Shown: positions 12,831 to 24,578 of the stretch, in pieces
Numbering within the stretch: the stretch's first letter is position 1
How the letters are laid out: every line of letters starts with the position of its first letter
Origin: Stenopsyche tienmushanensis
Taxonomy: Eukaryota; Arthropoda; Insecta; Trichoptera; Stenopsychidae
Assembly (NCBI GenBank): GCA_008973525.1
Contig: WACJ01000259.1
Coordinates: forward strand, 372,001-436,000
DNA length: 64,000 bases
Direction of reading: 5' to 3'
The notes under the pieces: generated by a model
What the model was told of the DNA's origin: nothing
The model's database searches: none
Seen by the model: the letters and a program-made list of their open reading frames with translations, nothing else
Translations under genes and position numbers: made by a program

Positions 12831-13599
12831 TCTTACAAAACACTCGATAGTTTATATCAAAAACCCATCGAACCTTTTGTCCTTTTATGGTCCGACTTCG
12901 TATAGTTTTTTATTGCAACTTAAAATTATTATTGGCACAAAATATTATTTTATAAAATCACTTCAAAAATCTGAATACTGATAATAGACGCTACGATTAA
13001 TATTTTTAAACACATAAGATGCACTTTCGAACACTTGACGATATTCAATTTATATCAGTCGAGGCAATGATGTGGCCATATTTAAGATATTTTACACGTT
13101 AATGAAAACGCTTCAATGTTCCGCATGAATAATTATAAGAAAATATTTACCACCTCGAATAAATATCGTGGTAACACGTTCACGTATGATTGTCCTTAGC
13201 GATGTACAGTCGAATCCAACGATTCAAATTTGCAATCAGAGTAAAGCGTTTCGACTATATCGAATGAAATATTGATAATTGACTCACATTTCCTCATATT
13301 TCTACGTACGAAGAAAACATAGCACTTACTGACGGTGATTTCTCACATTTTCCAATTGCACAATAAAAAGGCCTACGTAGGATCCGCACTCGATTTAGTA
13401 TCGACGCGAACGGTTCACTAATTAAAATTTGACACAAAGCAACTTCCGCAGACTGCTCTAGAGCTCTAGCGTCGTAGACGTCAAACATTCATATTTATTA
13501 GAAAAATAGTAAACATTGCTTCGATTATTTAAAAACACTTTTTCTCACTAACAATGTCGCATTATTACTATTTTGCATTAACAATACAAAAGAAGATTC

Positions 13600-13848
13600 A
13601 CATATAAAATAGGAGAACTCGTCGGGGACGACAACGGAATCAGCTGGAACGGCGTTCGCTGCGACCGTTGGAACTCGGCCCGGGACCGGGAGCCGGATAT
13701 GGAGGCCCTCGGCCGGAGAGCACCGGCACGGGGGCACAGTCGCCCGCCTCCGCTGCCGCGCTCCGAGCCCGGCTGCCCGAAGGACTGCGATTTCTTCCAG
13801 TGGCGTTCTCTGATCCCGGTATAACGATGTCTTGCATTTTGCTCGAAC
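13600..13848 (-). other. GC-rich island, possible alternative upstream exon of Hr39
   Basis: A sharp GC-rich block lies in AT-rich surroundings about 0.8 kb upstream of the Hr39 start. On the minus strand a good acceptor (TTTTGTTTTCAG) ends at 13849 and is followed by an ATG in fair context, opening 65 codons rich in Ser, Arg, Pro and Gly (starts MQDIVIPGSENATGRNRSPS). A matching donor is not obvious, and the plus strand also has an open frame of similar length. It could be an alternative N-terminal exon, a 5' UTR exon or only a promoter island. Confidence 0.3.
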
Positions 13849-13899
13849 TGAAAACAAAATAAAATACTTATAAATATAATACATTTGTAACATTTAAAT

Positions 13900-15980
13900 C
13901 TTTCAAGATTATATGTATAGTACAGTCTTTATTCAGATTGTCGAGATTCATATGATAGATAGACTGCGGAGTGTTTCTGATGGAATTAGATTGGTGAAAT
14001 ACAAAAACACAAGGCACTATTATGTCAGCATAGCTGTGTGTGGATATTTGAATTCCGATCTCGATAAAGGGGAAAAAATCGGTAGATTGCCGAAATTACG
14101 TCCGGCAGCTGGAGAATGGAAAGAAATTTGGCGTATCACCTTGGATCAGTATTGGGCGATGATAGCAGCGGACAAGAACAAAGAGTGTCGATCGGTCTGA
14201 TGAGGTTTATCGCGTGCAGTTGTCTGAATGGCAAAATCGAGATATTGGAAAGAAATCGAGAGCAGTCGAGATACCTTTGGAAGTATGACGTTTCCTGGTG
14301 AGTTTCGTTCGAATGAGAAGGTAAATGCAGTATAGACGACGAGACAAGTGTGACTGCTGACTGGTGACTGGCCACATCAACCCGCGATCATAAAATAAAA
14401 CCTGTTTCCGGCGACCCGAAAAAACTGGCGTTCGACTTAATGCAGCCGACAACCCTCTGCACCACCTCTTGCATATTCAACTCCAGATTTATCACACATG
14501 CCATCAAAACAACGCAAGATTGACACCAGATTCTGTCTATTTCGCCCATTTCAGAGCAGTGGTCCCCAAACTTAATAGCAAAAACCTGGCCATGAACTTC
14601 CGAGTGAAATAACTCTACATAGCTGCATAATAGAAAATTACAAACGTAACTTTGACGTCATGAATGGTTAATGGTGACGTAAAAATAAAAATATATAAAT
14701 TAAACGTTTTGATATTTAACCCTTTACACTCGTATGTCGACATTATGTCGCCAACATTTTAAAATCGCACATACACTATGTATTATGTTCTATTCATTAT
14801 TTTTACTATTTACTATATTATATGTATACTATAGAAGCATCTACTTAAAAACGTATTTCATGTGAAAATGGACGGAAAATTTTATGATTTTCCGAATAAG
14901 ATTTCGCCTTCTTTATTGATAACGATTTAAATGCAAGTGACATAAAAACACAACTACGATAACGGTAATCATATCCCAATAAATAAAACTTAAAAAAACT
15001 TCCATCTGTGATGTTTTAAATCAAACACGTCAATTAGTTTTAAATTGACATGTTTGAAATTCATATACAGTGTACTCTCGTATCGAGAAGTGCAAGGGTT
15101 TTTTTTGTAAAATAAGGGATAGCCTCAGATAGCAGTGATACCTTAAGCCCATGTACCAAGGGGCTATAACATAAATGTAGAGTTGAATAACGTTGAGTAA
15201 GGGTGCTTGCAAGAGTCCTTGGGTTGAGCCCCACTACCACCTACTCGTCGAGATGGCTGCGCTCGTACGCGGGTACGTTCTGCTCTCGGACCGTTATGTA
15301 GCCGAGCGGTCGGATGGAGGTAAACGGGTGTCGAATAGAAAGACTTTCGTCTTAGATAACTTTTTTATCAATCACGATAGAGACCATGCGATCTGACCAC
15401 GGGAAGCACGTCTTCCCGCAGACAAGGCTATCTAACAACCTTAACGAAAATTTGAATTTGAAGATGACAATTTGATCAATTTCTGGGGAAAAAAACGTTA
15501 TTTGATGTTATACATAGAATAGCACAATCCTGGTCAAAATTAAAGCTAGAAATACTTGTTCGATCATGGAGAAGGATTCTTCTTGGCATGGAAACATATT
15601 TAATACATTCTGAGCGTAATTATTTAGCGTAATCCATGACATTATTCACGAACCCTCATATAAATTTTAATTAGCCACAGACCCCAATCTTGAATAAGGT
15701 ACTCTAACATACAGGGACATTCAACTGGCGGTCCTTTTGAAATGCCAGGTGTGTTTTTTTATTCAAAGTAAAATGAATAAAACATAGTAAACCGTAAGTC
15801 AATATCCGCAGAGACATTATTTCAGAATACATAAACATTCCACATCTCAGTCGAGATGATTTGTTGAAGAGATTTTCAACGTTATTTGAGGAAATTATAT
15901 TGCTGAAGATCTTGACCTCCACTCGAGGTTCCCTTGGGATAGATGGATTTTAACCTTTAGCTAATGAATACCACCATATT
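13900..15980. other. intergenic DNA, nothing recognised
   Basis: Short open frames exist but none has recognisable composition, splice support or domain. A lone TTAACCCTTTACACTCG at 14716 looks like a piggyBac-type left end without a partner. Confidence 0.4.
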
Positions 15981-15987
15981 TATTAGG

Positions 15988-16098
15988 TGCGGCAGGGAAA
16001 CTTCCTTATTTGAAATGGGGGAAAATACCCCATCATCATCTTGGAACATCTGTCGCTTCAGAGTGCACGTTTCAAAATGAGGTAGTTTCCCTGCCGCA
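15988..16098. mobile_element. short palindromic MITE
   Basis: About 30-bp inverted arms at 15988-16017 and 16068-16098 begin TGCGGCAGGGAAACT(T/A)CCT and enclose about 50 bp. The same terminal sequence ends a transposase-like remnant at 61754, which suggests that a larger element may have mobilised this MITE. Target duplication not clear. Confidence 0.7.
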
Positions 16099-16459
16099 TC
16101 CTGTATTAATTATTTTTTTTAATGTTCATCAAACTTAATAAAATATATATAAATTACACCCGTTTTCTTGTTCTACATTTTATTAATTCTGCAAATTAGG
16201 CACTTATTGCTCGATTTTCAGAATCAGAAAATTTGAATAAACCTGGTTTAACTTTTGATTTGAGACGACGATTCTATGTTGAGAATGAATTGATATATTC
16301 ATATTTAAAAAATGACAAATAACAAGCAAATTAGGTAACACAAAAAAGTAAGTTTTGGCGGAAATTTCATTTTCTTAATTCTTAGAAGTAATAAGGAAGA
16401 GGTGAAGTAATAAAGAAGAGGAAACTGAAACTAGCAATTGAGAATGTTTATGTTTTCTT

Positions 16460-16560
16460 GAAGAAATTACCGAATATTGTGTGCTTTCGACAGTGTTTAT
16501 TTATTTAAATACAAGCTTCATACACGCTGCGATGGTCCTAACAGATAAGTCGATTTGCAC
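16460..16560 (+). repeat. repeat family D copy 1
   Basis: Contains CGAATATTGTGTGCTTTCGA, CAGTGTTTAT, ACAAGCTTCATACACGCTGC and GGTCCT.ACAGATAAG, in the same order as copies at 43470-43585 (plus) and 28755-28875 (minus). A truncated copy ends at 19188. Confidence 0.65.
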
Positions 16561-17013
16561 GGATCAATTATTATTTAACGAAACAAATATCTATAATTAC
16601 GCGGTTAATGATTTTTATGTAATCGATCCTTGAATTTTGCATATATTTGTCACCACGTTGTGCATAGTTATATTCCTAAAAAATGAAAAGCCAATGCTCA
16701 TATTTCAAAAGCGACTATAGCGAAATGCGTGGGTTCGACTTGGATATTTTATGGTATTTTTTTTGAATTCATACTCCAAGTCCAACTCCGGCTGGATTAA
16801 TCCTGTTATTTTGTTCTCGGGCTCGATGTCTGAGGCGGAGGTCACCGACTGGTGGAACGCGCTCCACATCCGGATCGCCGAAGATCGCCAGCTATCAGAA
16901 CTTGATCATCGCCAATTCAGATTATCCACGACGGACGCTTCAACTCGGCGAGGATTTATCCTGTTCGGCGGCTCTTCGATATGGGAACACTCGAAGTTTG
17001 AAGATGTGGCGTG

Positions 17014-17281
17014 TTGAGTCAGAGTCGGTCTCGACTATTTACACCCACAGCGCCAAGCGAGCAATACAATCGCGCTTCAATTGCAAACATAACCACTATT
17101 ATTTCGTACGAAACCCACACCAAAAATTTGCAACGTATTGCCGTTGCTAGAAAAACGTTTTTCCAGAAGTCCTCGCTTCCGTGTATAGACAGTCTTAGTA
17201 TGTAGGCTAGTTATTATATAAGAATGTACGAGTAATATTCGTTCTGAAGTAATTTAGAGTGAAGGCTCTCGCAAATGTAAC
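17014..17281 (+). mobile_element. possible solo LTR
   Basis: Begins TGTTGAGTCAGAGTCGG, has a TATATAAG near 17213 and ends TGTAACA. TG..CA ends and a TATA-like box fit an LTR, but there is no second copy and no target duplication, so this is weak. Confidence 0.2.
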
Positions 17282-17949
17282 AAATTCATTTCCTTTCACC
17301 CGTTCTTTTTTCATAGCGTTGTGCAAGAACGACGATGGCTACATTGCAAGTATGCACTCAGCAACACACGTGTGCAGACCAGCTGAATGGCTTTCGAAGA
17401 ATCGAAGACCACCGCTAGGATCCCTCAAAGTGCATCAATGGAAATCGAACGGGCAATGAAACAAGGATGAGGTTTGCAAGAAATACACCTGATTGATTGT
17501 ATGTTTTTACATCCAACATTCACTCATTTTAGAATACGTCAATTCGTCCTTGAAAATTTATAGCTAAATCCCATATGGACATTCAACAGTTTAAATATAT
17601 ATGTTGTTGCTGACATTTAAAACAATTTTTGACTTACAAGACTGAAACTATGTTGTAGCTACTTATAATAAATATTATGTGTATTTAATATTGCAATGCT
17701 TTGAAAGTTGTAATACTTCAATCAAGTTCCCGCGCTACAACTTTAACCACATCTAAAAATATATTACATTTTGTGACATGGTGTTTTACAGAACCATCTA
17801 ATAGTTGGCACTTCATATTAACACATTACGTATGTATTTACATTGAGTGAATCTCTAGGATTTTCATTCATGAATATCTGCAAACTCAGGGCCATTTTAA
17901 TTATGGTCGCGGTATAATTACTACTCTAAATGTACATCGAACAATTTAA

Positions 17950-18197
17950 CCCCTTGCTCTACGATCTAAGTCTCAATGTCTACAATCAACAGCGTCTTTA
18001 TCTGATGCAGATAATAAAATGTGAATTATGGATCATTAACATTATATTTCAATCAACACATAACTAATCGGCGACACTTGAACAAAAGAGCGTGACTCAT
18101 GTTGTTTACAATTGACACGCGAACCAGACGATGTTTATTATTTTTATGCTGATAAACTTACCGGAACGTACGTCGTACGACATTGTAGTTCATGGGG
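17950..18197. mobile_element. piggyBac-type MITE with TTAA sites
   Basis: TTAA stands at 17946-17949 and 18198-18201. Inner ends are CCCCTTGCTCTAC on the left and CCCCATGAACTAC as reverse complement on the right. It is 248 bp with no coding capacity. Confidence 0.65.
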
Positions 18198-18604
18198 TTA
18201 ATTAAAATAGGCGAAGACGACAGAATACATTTAACCGTATAAATACCGTCCGCACAGATTTGTGGGTTTCATCACTTCACATATATTTTTTATGCACACA
18301 AATGTCAGTCTATCTGAAGTTAATAAATTATCCATTATTATAATTTCCTCCAATCACTTGCTTTTCACATGTGCATTCATTATTGTTCAAGATTTTGCTG
18401 CAAAAACTGTGGCTTACAATATGTTTAAAAGTAAACAAATAATAGAAATGCTATAATTTACAATAAATGTCTCGCATCATATAGTATGAATGCATTTGCT
18501 GTTGTAAACGTATGGTTTGTTATTGAAAATGAATGTTCACAGACGGCAAAGCATACGTTTTTATAAGCAAACATCTTACATTTACTGAAAAAGCGCGATT
18601 AGGC

Positions 18605-18715
18605 AAATTGGTTTGAACGTCACAAAAAATGAAACTTCAAGCGACAGTTGGTTGGAAAGAGAGGGAGAATGTAGTATGTCCGTGTCTACGTACATCATAC
18701 GGACACATCATAGAG
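18605..18715 (-). repeat. repeat family C copy (SINE-like), reverse orientation
   Basis: The reverse complement contains TTTCCAACCAACTGTCGCTT, GAAGTTTCATTTTTTGTGAC and GTTCAAACCAAT, matching copies at 29660-29870, 32695-32800 and 46150-46300. Confidence 0.65.
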
Positions 18716-19129
18716 ACGCTACACGTTCTCAATATATTTATAATTTTAAATGTTCATATGTACTTAGAATTCAATAAAAAATCGTATTCTAAAGAATTTT
18801 TTGACCGTCATAAAATTTAGGCATAATTGACTGAAAACGCTATCGTCGGCTAAGCTATTACGATCTATCAACAAACAACTTTCGTTCGTGTTGTCTTGAG
18901 AGCGGGCGTTTGTTTAATAATTAAAATGCGAGCATCATTCTTATCGTTGATCAATTTCGTTATTCCCCTTTGACTGTTCTGGAGTGGCGTCATTAGGTGA
19001 GTATTAACACTCCTTTGCAAAATCTACTTCTTCAGAATCAGAATCAGCAAAATCTAACCCTGTCCTTTTATTTTCGCATCACATTGTTAAGCAAAAATAG
19101 CTGAACAACAGAAAGCAGATACCATACAA

Positions 19130-19188
19130 GTTGAACATTAAGAAATATTTCGAAAAAATGAAGGAATAGTGTGTGCTATTAACAGTGT
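19130..19188 (+). repeat. repeat family D copy 2, cut off by the LTR
   Basis: Matches the 5' half of family D (GTGTGCTAT..ACAGTGTT) and stops where the LTR-like sequence begins at 19189. No continuation is seen on the far side. Confidence 0.5.
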
Positions 19189-19790
19189 TGTAACGTGGAG
19201 CGAAAATGTGTTGGGAAATCCCCCAGCACAAGAGACGGGATTGCCGTGCAAGCATGTCGATTTCCCTTCTTAAGTGAAGGATTGTATAAAAGCGTAATGA
19301 TACTCAGTTAAATGACTCACTCCAAATTGTTTGCGACCAAAATCATTAGCAAATTCCGATTTAACAATTCACTTATCTTAGCAATCATGGCAATGACTTA
19401 TTTACAAGAGCATACGAATGATCGACCTTTCTGGAAGTATGATTAGCATTCCCCAGTATCGAGTGACGATGATTGAACGCGCTCAAAGCGTGACACCATA
19501 ACATTCCAGTAATAAGAGCAGCGACAATTACCATAAAAATTCCATAGCAACTACGCAATGAAATTGTCTTCCAGAAAGATTGCTGCAAAAAAAGGGAAGC
19601 ATTAAGCCGAGTATAAAAGAGGTACAGGGCCCCTTTCCGGAGCTAGCAGCTTGAGATTCGGTCGACATCTTCCACGCCTCGCAGCCACAGCCTCTCCGAA
19701 GTGGAAACAATAAAGGTGTTAAAAAGAAGACACCGTCTTTGAAGTTCATCGCCTGGAGATCCACCACCTTCCATCACCCCCCCAGAAGAA
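19189..19790 (+). mobile_element. LTR-like sequence, second copy
   Basis: Starts TGTAACGTGGAG, has TATAAAAGCGTAATGATACT, a later TATAAAAGAGG near 19614 and an AATAAAGG poly-A-like string near 19707. That order (promoter box, then poly-A signal) is expected of an LTR. The right edge is uncertain. The partner copy is in the Hr39 mariner at 7857. No gag or pol is visible downstream, so this may be a solo LTR. Confidence 0.6.
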
Positions 19791-20611
19791 AGATCTAGTT
19801 TTTCAATTGAAGGTTGCTATGCATTTCAAATGATGAACATATTCTTTGAGAAATTTCTTAGATCCCTTGAGTTAAATCAAAAACTTTTTGTACATTGAAT
19901 AAGACACGAGCATCATCTTCATCGCTCTGATGAGTTTTGTTTCTTTAATATTAATATTGACCATTCCATAAAATAATGTACTGTTCAACAATGTCATTAC
20001 TATGCGAGTATTGCTATATTATTTTTAGTATTGTGTTCGTTTTGTTGGTTGGATCGTAAAATTATCCACTGTGGGCCGCGACACCTCTGAAATACATTAG
20101 TAGCATTTTATTATATATTACACAACACATAGCTTCTTCTTTTAGTTAATAATTTTCGTTAAAAGATGAAAAAAAGTAATGCACAAAATCAACTTCTCTT
20201 AAGAGCTAAAATGTTTCACTTCTACCTTGCGAGACTCTCGCTCATTTTTTTGTTCAAATTCTCTAATTCTTAGCGGTATTTGTTGTGCTAGTAAAGAAAA
20301 AATACTAAAAACAAAGTGTGTTGATTCTATTTTGGATGAAATTGAGAGGTATCACTAACTGGGAGATTGATTATAGATGGCCTTCAAGTCAATAAATTTA
20401 GAAACCATGCTCTTATAGATATTTGATACAGTGTGAGTAATATGATACGTGACACTACGAGAATGAAAGTGGACAGATCATGCGGTGAGTCTAACGGATG
20501 AAAGCCAATACGAAATCATTTCTCGATTCAAATTTTAAACATGATTTTATCGAATCGTTCTTTTGTTTCCATGACAATTTTAAACAGTTCCAAACAATCG
20601 TATCCAAAGGC

Positions 20612-22542
20612 ATGGCTGCGCCTCACAAAAAAAGAGTCACGTGCTCCACGTGGCTACGCAGCTTCACCAAACTGGAATCAATCCTAACCGTATTATTATT
20701 GGCAATTATCGCATCGATAATAGCCGTAATAATTCTATGGACAAACGCTCTGCTGGGCGAATGCTCTTCAGATAACCCTAGTAAAACTGGATCAGATCGC
20801 AAGCCTTCCAGCGCTAACAACGACACCCAAGCTTCTAACGCGACATTAGAGCCATGGACTACGGAGAAAAGACAGATCGAGGGTCACAATTACGACTACT
20901 TGGCGGCGCTGAGTAAGAATCAAACCGAAATCGCATGCGTACTCATCGTAGTATCATCGACGAGTTTGATAACAACGGCGAGTTGTATTCGACTAGTGGA
21001 AGAAGACATCGAAGATTATCGCATATTAGAGAATGTTCTTATGAACCAAAAAGTCGAGGGACATGAAATAGACATGATCCTTATGCATCCGGACAGTGAG
21101 AAGCATGAACATGACATTGCAATCGTCAAATCGCTAACGCGGCTTAGAACCCCAGAAAAGTCCTTCTCCCGCCTGGTATCACCGCGCATGGCGCTGTCTT
21201 TGACTATGGGAGATATGTTGATTCTCTTGCAATGGAAAATTTCCAGGTATTATTAAGAATGTTAGAATAATACATAACATAACCATTTCGTCGTCATCGT
21301 CAGCTCGATGGCCATATGACTCCATAGTAAGACTATATAATATATATGTAATACAAATCCGTGTTATACAAGGTTTAAAGTTCATTCAGGAGACCCACTA
21401 GGTGAGCGTTCTAAATGAAACTCGGAGGTTATGCTACCTTCAATATCGAGTAAATGAGGAGGTGAATGTATGATACAGACGAGATGGATGTAACCTCTTC
21501 CTGTGAATAGATATTGAAAAGGCCCATAGTTCTGCAGTGGACTGTTTGTGACTGCACTATGATGATGAAGAAATTGATTAGAATGATGAAAGACAGCAGC
21601 GAAAATGAGGATTAATAATTGTTAAATTAAAAAAAACAATATTATGTTAAATATTACAAGTACCTACTAAATTTTGAAAATAAAGAGTTCCTTGCCTTTT
21701 TTAACGCGGTTTCTATTTTTGCGATTTCTACGCGGGGAGAACTTATCTACCGCGTAACGAAAAACGATGTTATCTTAGTTAAATCCTTCAGCGACATGCT
21801 AAATGACTTCCATTCATACGTTCTGCATAAGAATGCAGAAAGCCGATGTAAAACTGAACCAAAACGTTTTTCAATTATGTTGTCGAGATGGCCCAAGTCA
21901 TTTAAGCTACTGAGTAACACCCCTAGTACATTGAGAGATTCCAAGCATAGCTTTGTTATCTATTGTTTATTTTAAGCTCTCACAGTGCATATCGCAGTAT
22001 CATTCAGCATATCGCTCCTCCATCCTCTCGCTATGAGCAAACAACTTCTCCGATGTCAACGAAACTTCAATGGGTGCGATAAAATAATAATAAAACACAA
22101 TTCAAACAAAAACATCCAAGCGTCCTCGGGATGCACGCATGTCATATTTAGAAGAGTCGCATGGCGAAGAAAATGAGTCTTGTGCGACCTTTGGACGGCA
22201 GCGTCGGTTTCGCACATAAAAAAACTTTTGCGTCATTGAGCGTCATCCAAGTTTGCACAGTTGGACAAACAGATACCCAAAAAATTAGCAAGGCCCACGT
22301 CGGTCGTCTGCTGGATGCGAGATTTTTAACTTGTCTATTTTGGTTTCAGGGACTCGTCGAGAATAGAAGCAGAAGGAGTTCCAGTGTTTATGGTCGCCGT
22401 AGGCCTCGACTGGCGCGAGATCGAAGACGCGCAGACGGGCTCGCCCTTAACCAGAGGACTCGCCCTCTACGCCTTCATTTCGGACATCGGAAAACTGACC
22501 ATCATACCGAACCACATCGAATGGCTTCGACAACTAATCTAA
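20612..22542 (+). CDS. transmembrane serine protease homologue (non-catalytic), two exons
   Basis: Exon 1 (20612-21246) and exon 2 (22350-22542) join in phase across an intron bounded by CAG/GTATTA and TTTGGTTTCAG, giving 275 residues. An in-frame ATG at 20498 would add 38 residues; I prefer 20612 because it has better context and places a basic stretch directly before the membrane segment. A single hydrophobic segment at about residues 24-43 (ILTVLLLAIIASIIAVIILW) makes it a type II membrane protein. The S1-like domain shows SLITTASCI, where trypsins have an L.TAAHC motif, so the catalytic His is Ser. HDIAIV keeps the Asp. The region between it and the C-terminus is too short for a full domain and has no GDSGGP. 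The end, GLALYAFISDI..IPNHIEWLRQLI, matches the last strand and helix of the fold. I infer a binding or regulatory role rather than proteolysis. Exact orthologue unknown. Confidence 0.7.
21380..21595 (+). repeat. repeat family A copy 2, 5'-truncated
   Basis: Shares AGGTGAGCGTTCTAAATGAA, ACTCGGAGG, TTCAATATCGAG and the TGCAGTGGACT..ACTATGATGATGA tail with the copy at 9690-10190. It lies in the intron of the protease homologue. Confidence 0.7.
21640..21978 (+). other. unidentified open frame inside the protease-homologue intron
   Basis: A plus-strand frame of about 110 codons without an early Met runs through STRGELIYRVTKNDVILVKS and RWPKSFKLLSNTP to a TAA near 21976. It has ordinary residue composition, but the opposite strand is also open for 65 codons. 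Could be a cassette or alternative terminal exon, a transposon scrap or chance. No family recognised. Confidence 0.2.
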
Positions 22543-23250
22543 TACATATTTATTAGATTTAATCTTTTTATGGCCGATTGTCTATAGGTAGGTGCACTGA
22601 CATAGAAATAAAAAAGAAGCCCAAGAAATGCAACCCGAAGCAAAGTGCACCGGAAAAAAATAATCCACGTTTCGCATTATTTGACTGACGTCATATAGAT
22701 TAAAGCAAACCCGCAAAAAATATTTATAAAAATAAAAGCCAATGTCAACAAGGTCGTTCGCGATTCACAATGCTCGATTATATAAGATGATTAAAAAAAA
22801 ACAATGGATCTTCGGTGGATCGCTCACATTCGACATCGGGGGATTTAATTTTTATATTCAAGTTATAAATAAGGATTTATAAATATATATATATATTAAA
22901 GCTTATCGAGCGCGAATTTGATTAAATGCGATACTACAATCGAACAACAGCCTCACAAGTGGACCGCTGGATAGAATAATGCGCTAAAATCTTATCGAAG
23001 CACCGAGTTGACATTGAAAGGATGAAGATACATCGAAGATTATCTTAAATTCGGGAATCAATTTTTAGCATTGTGCTGCATTGTAAAAATAAAGTACATT
23101 CTTAGCGACTTGTTTATTCTACTTTCATATTCAGACCTAATTTGTATCAAAAGATTTTTTTAATACTTTGGTGCGAGGTTGTTTGGGGTCGGATAGCCGT
23201 GCGAAATCGATTTTAATGTTTTTAAATTCTCAAACTAAAAAATAAACATA
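22543..23250. other. 3' flank of the protease homologue and intergenic DNA
   Basis: AT-rich, with an AATAAAAAAG poly-A-like string near 22607. No gene seen. Confidence 0.4.
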
Positions 23251-23309
23251 CAGTGCACTTTCGATTATCAGGATTTTTTAAATTGCGGATTATCCGTGCT
23301 TGAAAATTA

Positions 23310-23627
23310 ATGACGCAACGATGCCAAATGTGTATGGAAACAGCTAAGATTTTCCATGAGAAATTGGGATTAGAAGACAATTTTAATGCTTCGTCTGGCT
23401 GGTTGACTAAATTCAAGCAACAATACGGGATTCGAGAACTCGCGATTCAGGGAGACGTCTCTGTTCCTGTGTTGAAACTGCTGATGAATTCTGCATCGAA
23501 TTTCGAGAATATTTACAAAGAGAACATTTTCAACCCGATCAAATCCATAATGCAAATGAGACAGAGCTGTGCTGAAAATGTTTGCCGACAAAAACTCGAA
23601 AGAAATTATATGTTGCGCAACGCGTAA
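23310..23627 (+). pseudogene. Tigger transposase, CENP-B helix-turn-helix remnant
   Basis: The frame includes CMETAKIFHEKLGLEDNFNA, SSGWLTKFKQQYGIREL and AIQGD, the order expected for the second helix-turn-helix of CENP-B/Tigger proteins. It then drifts and ends at a stop before the DDE domain, about 105 residues against over 450 for an intact enzyme. Confidence 0.7.
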
Positions 23628-23887
23628 TTATTCTTTTTCTCAAAAACAAATGAAATGAAATTTTGAGAAGACTTAAGGCACAGTTTAGTAATACTACTGG
23701 GACTCGAACAGTATTTTATTGATTGATTTTCTACATGACAGACAGACGGTGATTGAAGCCTACTATTGCCAGCTTCTAAATAACTTTGCAACAAAGGATG
23801 CCATTTCTCTTCTTATTTCTTCAGTGACGTGATCAAGAAACTTCCTATCCGATGGAATAAAGGGGAAATTTGTACAAAAGTAAGATA

Positions 23888-24578
23888 CACTCAAACATCT
23901 TTTTGTGCGACTTTTTTTTGTGCGATTTCAAAGTTATGCGGTTTTTTTAAAGCATTTTTTTTTATTTCATAAAAAGAACATATCGAGATATTTTGGATAA
24001 AATAGGAAATAAATCATCCACGCTAACCGAAATCTGGGAAAAAATAATAATTTGGGACTGTGTAAATTATATTACATCTGCTATCGCTGAATTACGACCA
24101 AACTGAGTACGAATCTTTTCTATATAACCTTCTATTATTTCAACTAGATTTATGTAAAAAAATATTTTTTAACTATTTAAAAAAAAAAATTAAAACTGTG
24201 ACAAAATAAGGCCAAAAAATGACTTGACTGATTTTTTTTAAGCAGTCGTCATTTTATGATTTAATTATTTTGAGTTAGGGACTATAGTGACATCATTACT
24301 AATTATGAATTATATTGTTTGAAAGAGAAAATCTACACAGAACAATGATGACATTGACATTGGGTATAATATTTTTTCCGAAGAAGAGAGCGATTTTGAG
24401 TCATATCGTAAATCACAACGAAAATTATCATACAGCGATAATTTTCAGCATTAATGTTCTCCTGTTTTATTATTAACTTTTTTTATGCGATTTTGGATAT
24501 ATTTCATACAGACGTTTCAAAGTTATGCGGTTTTTAAAATCCATGGAACACATCTTCCGCACAAAAAAGGTTTAAGTG
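23888..24578. mobile_element. pogo-type MITE nested in the Tigger element
   Basis: Bounded by TA (23886-23887; 24579-24580), with inverted ends CACTCAAACATCTTTTTGTG and CACTTAAACCTTTTTTGTGC. Subterminal copies of TTTCAAAGTTATGCGG occur near both ends. No intact open frame. Confidence 0.75.

Noticed and set aside
13668..13862. Plus-strand GC-rich ORF opposite the Hr39 upstream island
   Set aside because: Pro/Gly/Ala-rich composition is explained by GC content, and the better splice signal is on the minus strand.
22161..22556. 131-codon plus-strand ORF at the protease homologue 3' end
   Set aside because: It reads the true last exon (22350-22542) in the wrong frame. The GLALYAFISDI frame fits the protease fold and the splice phase.
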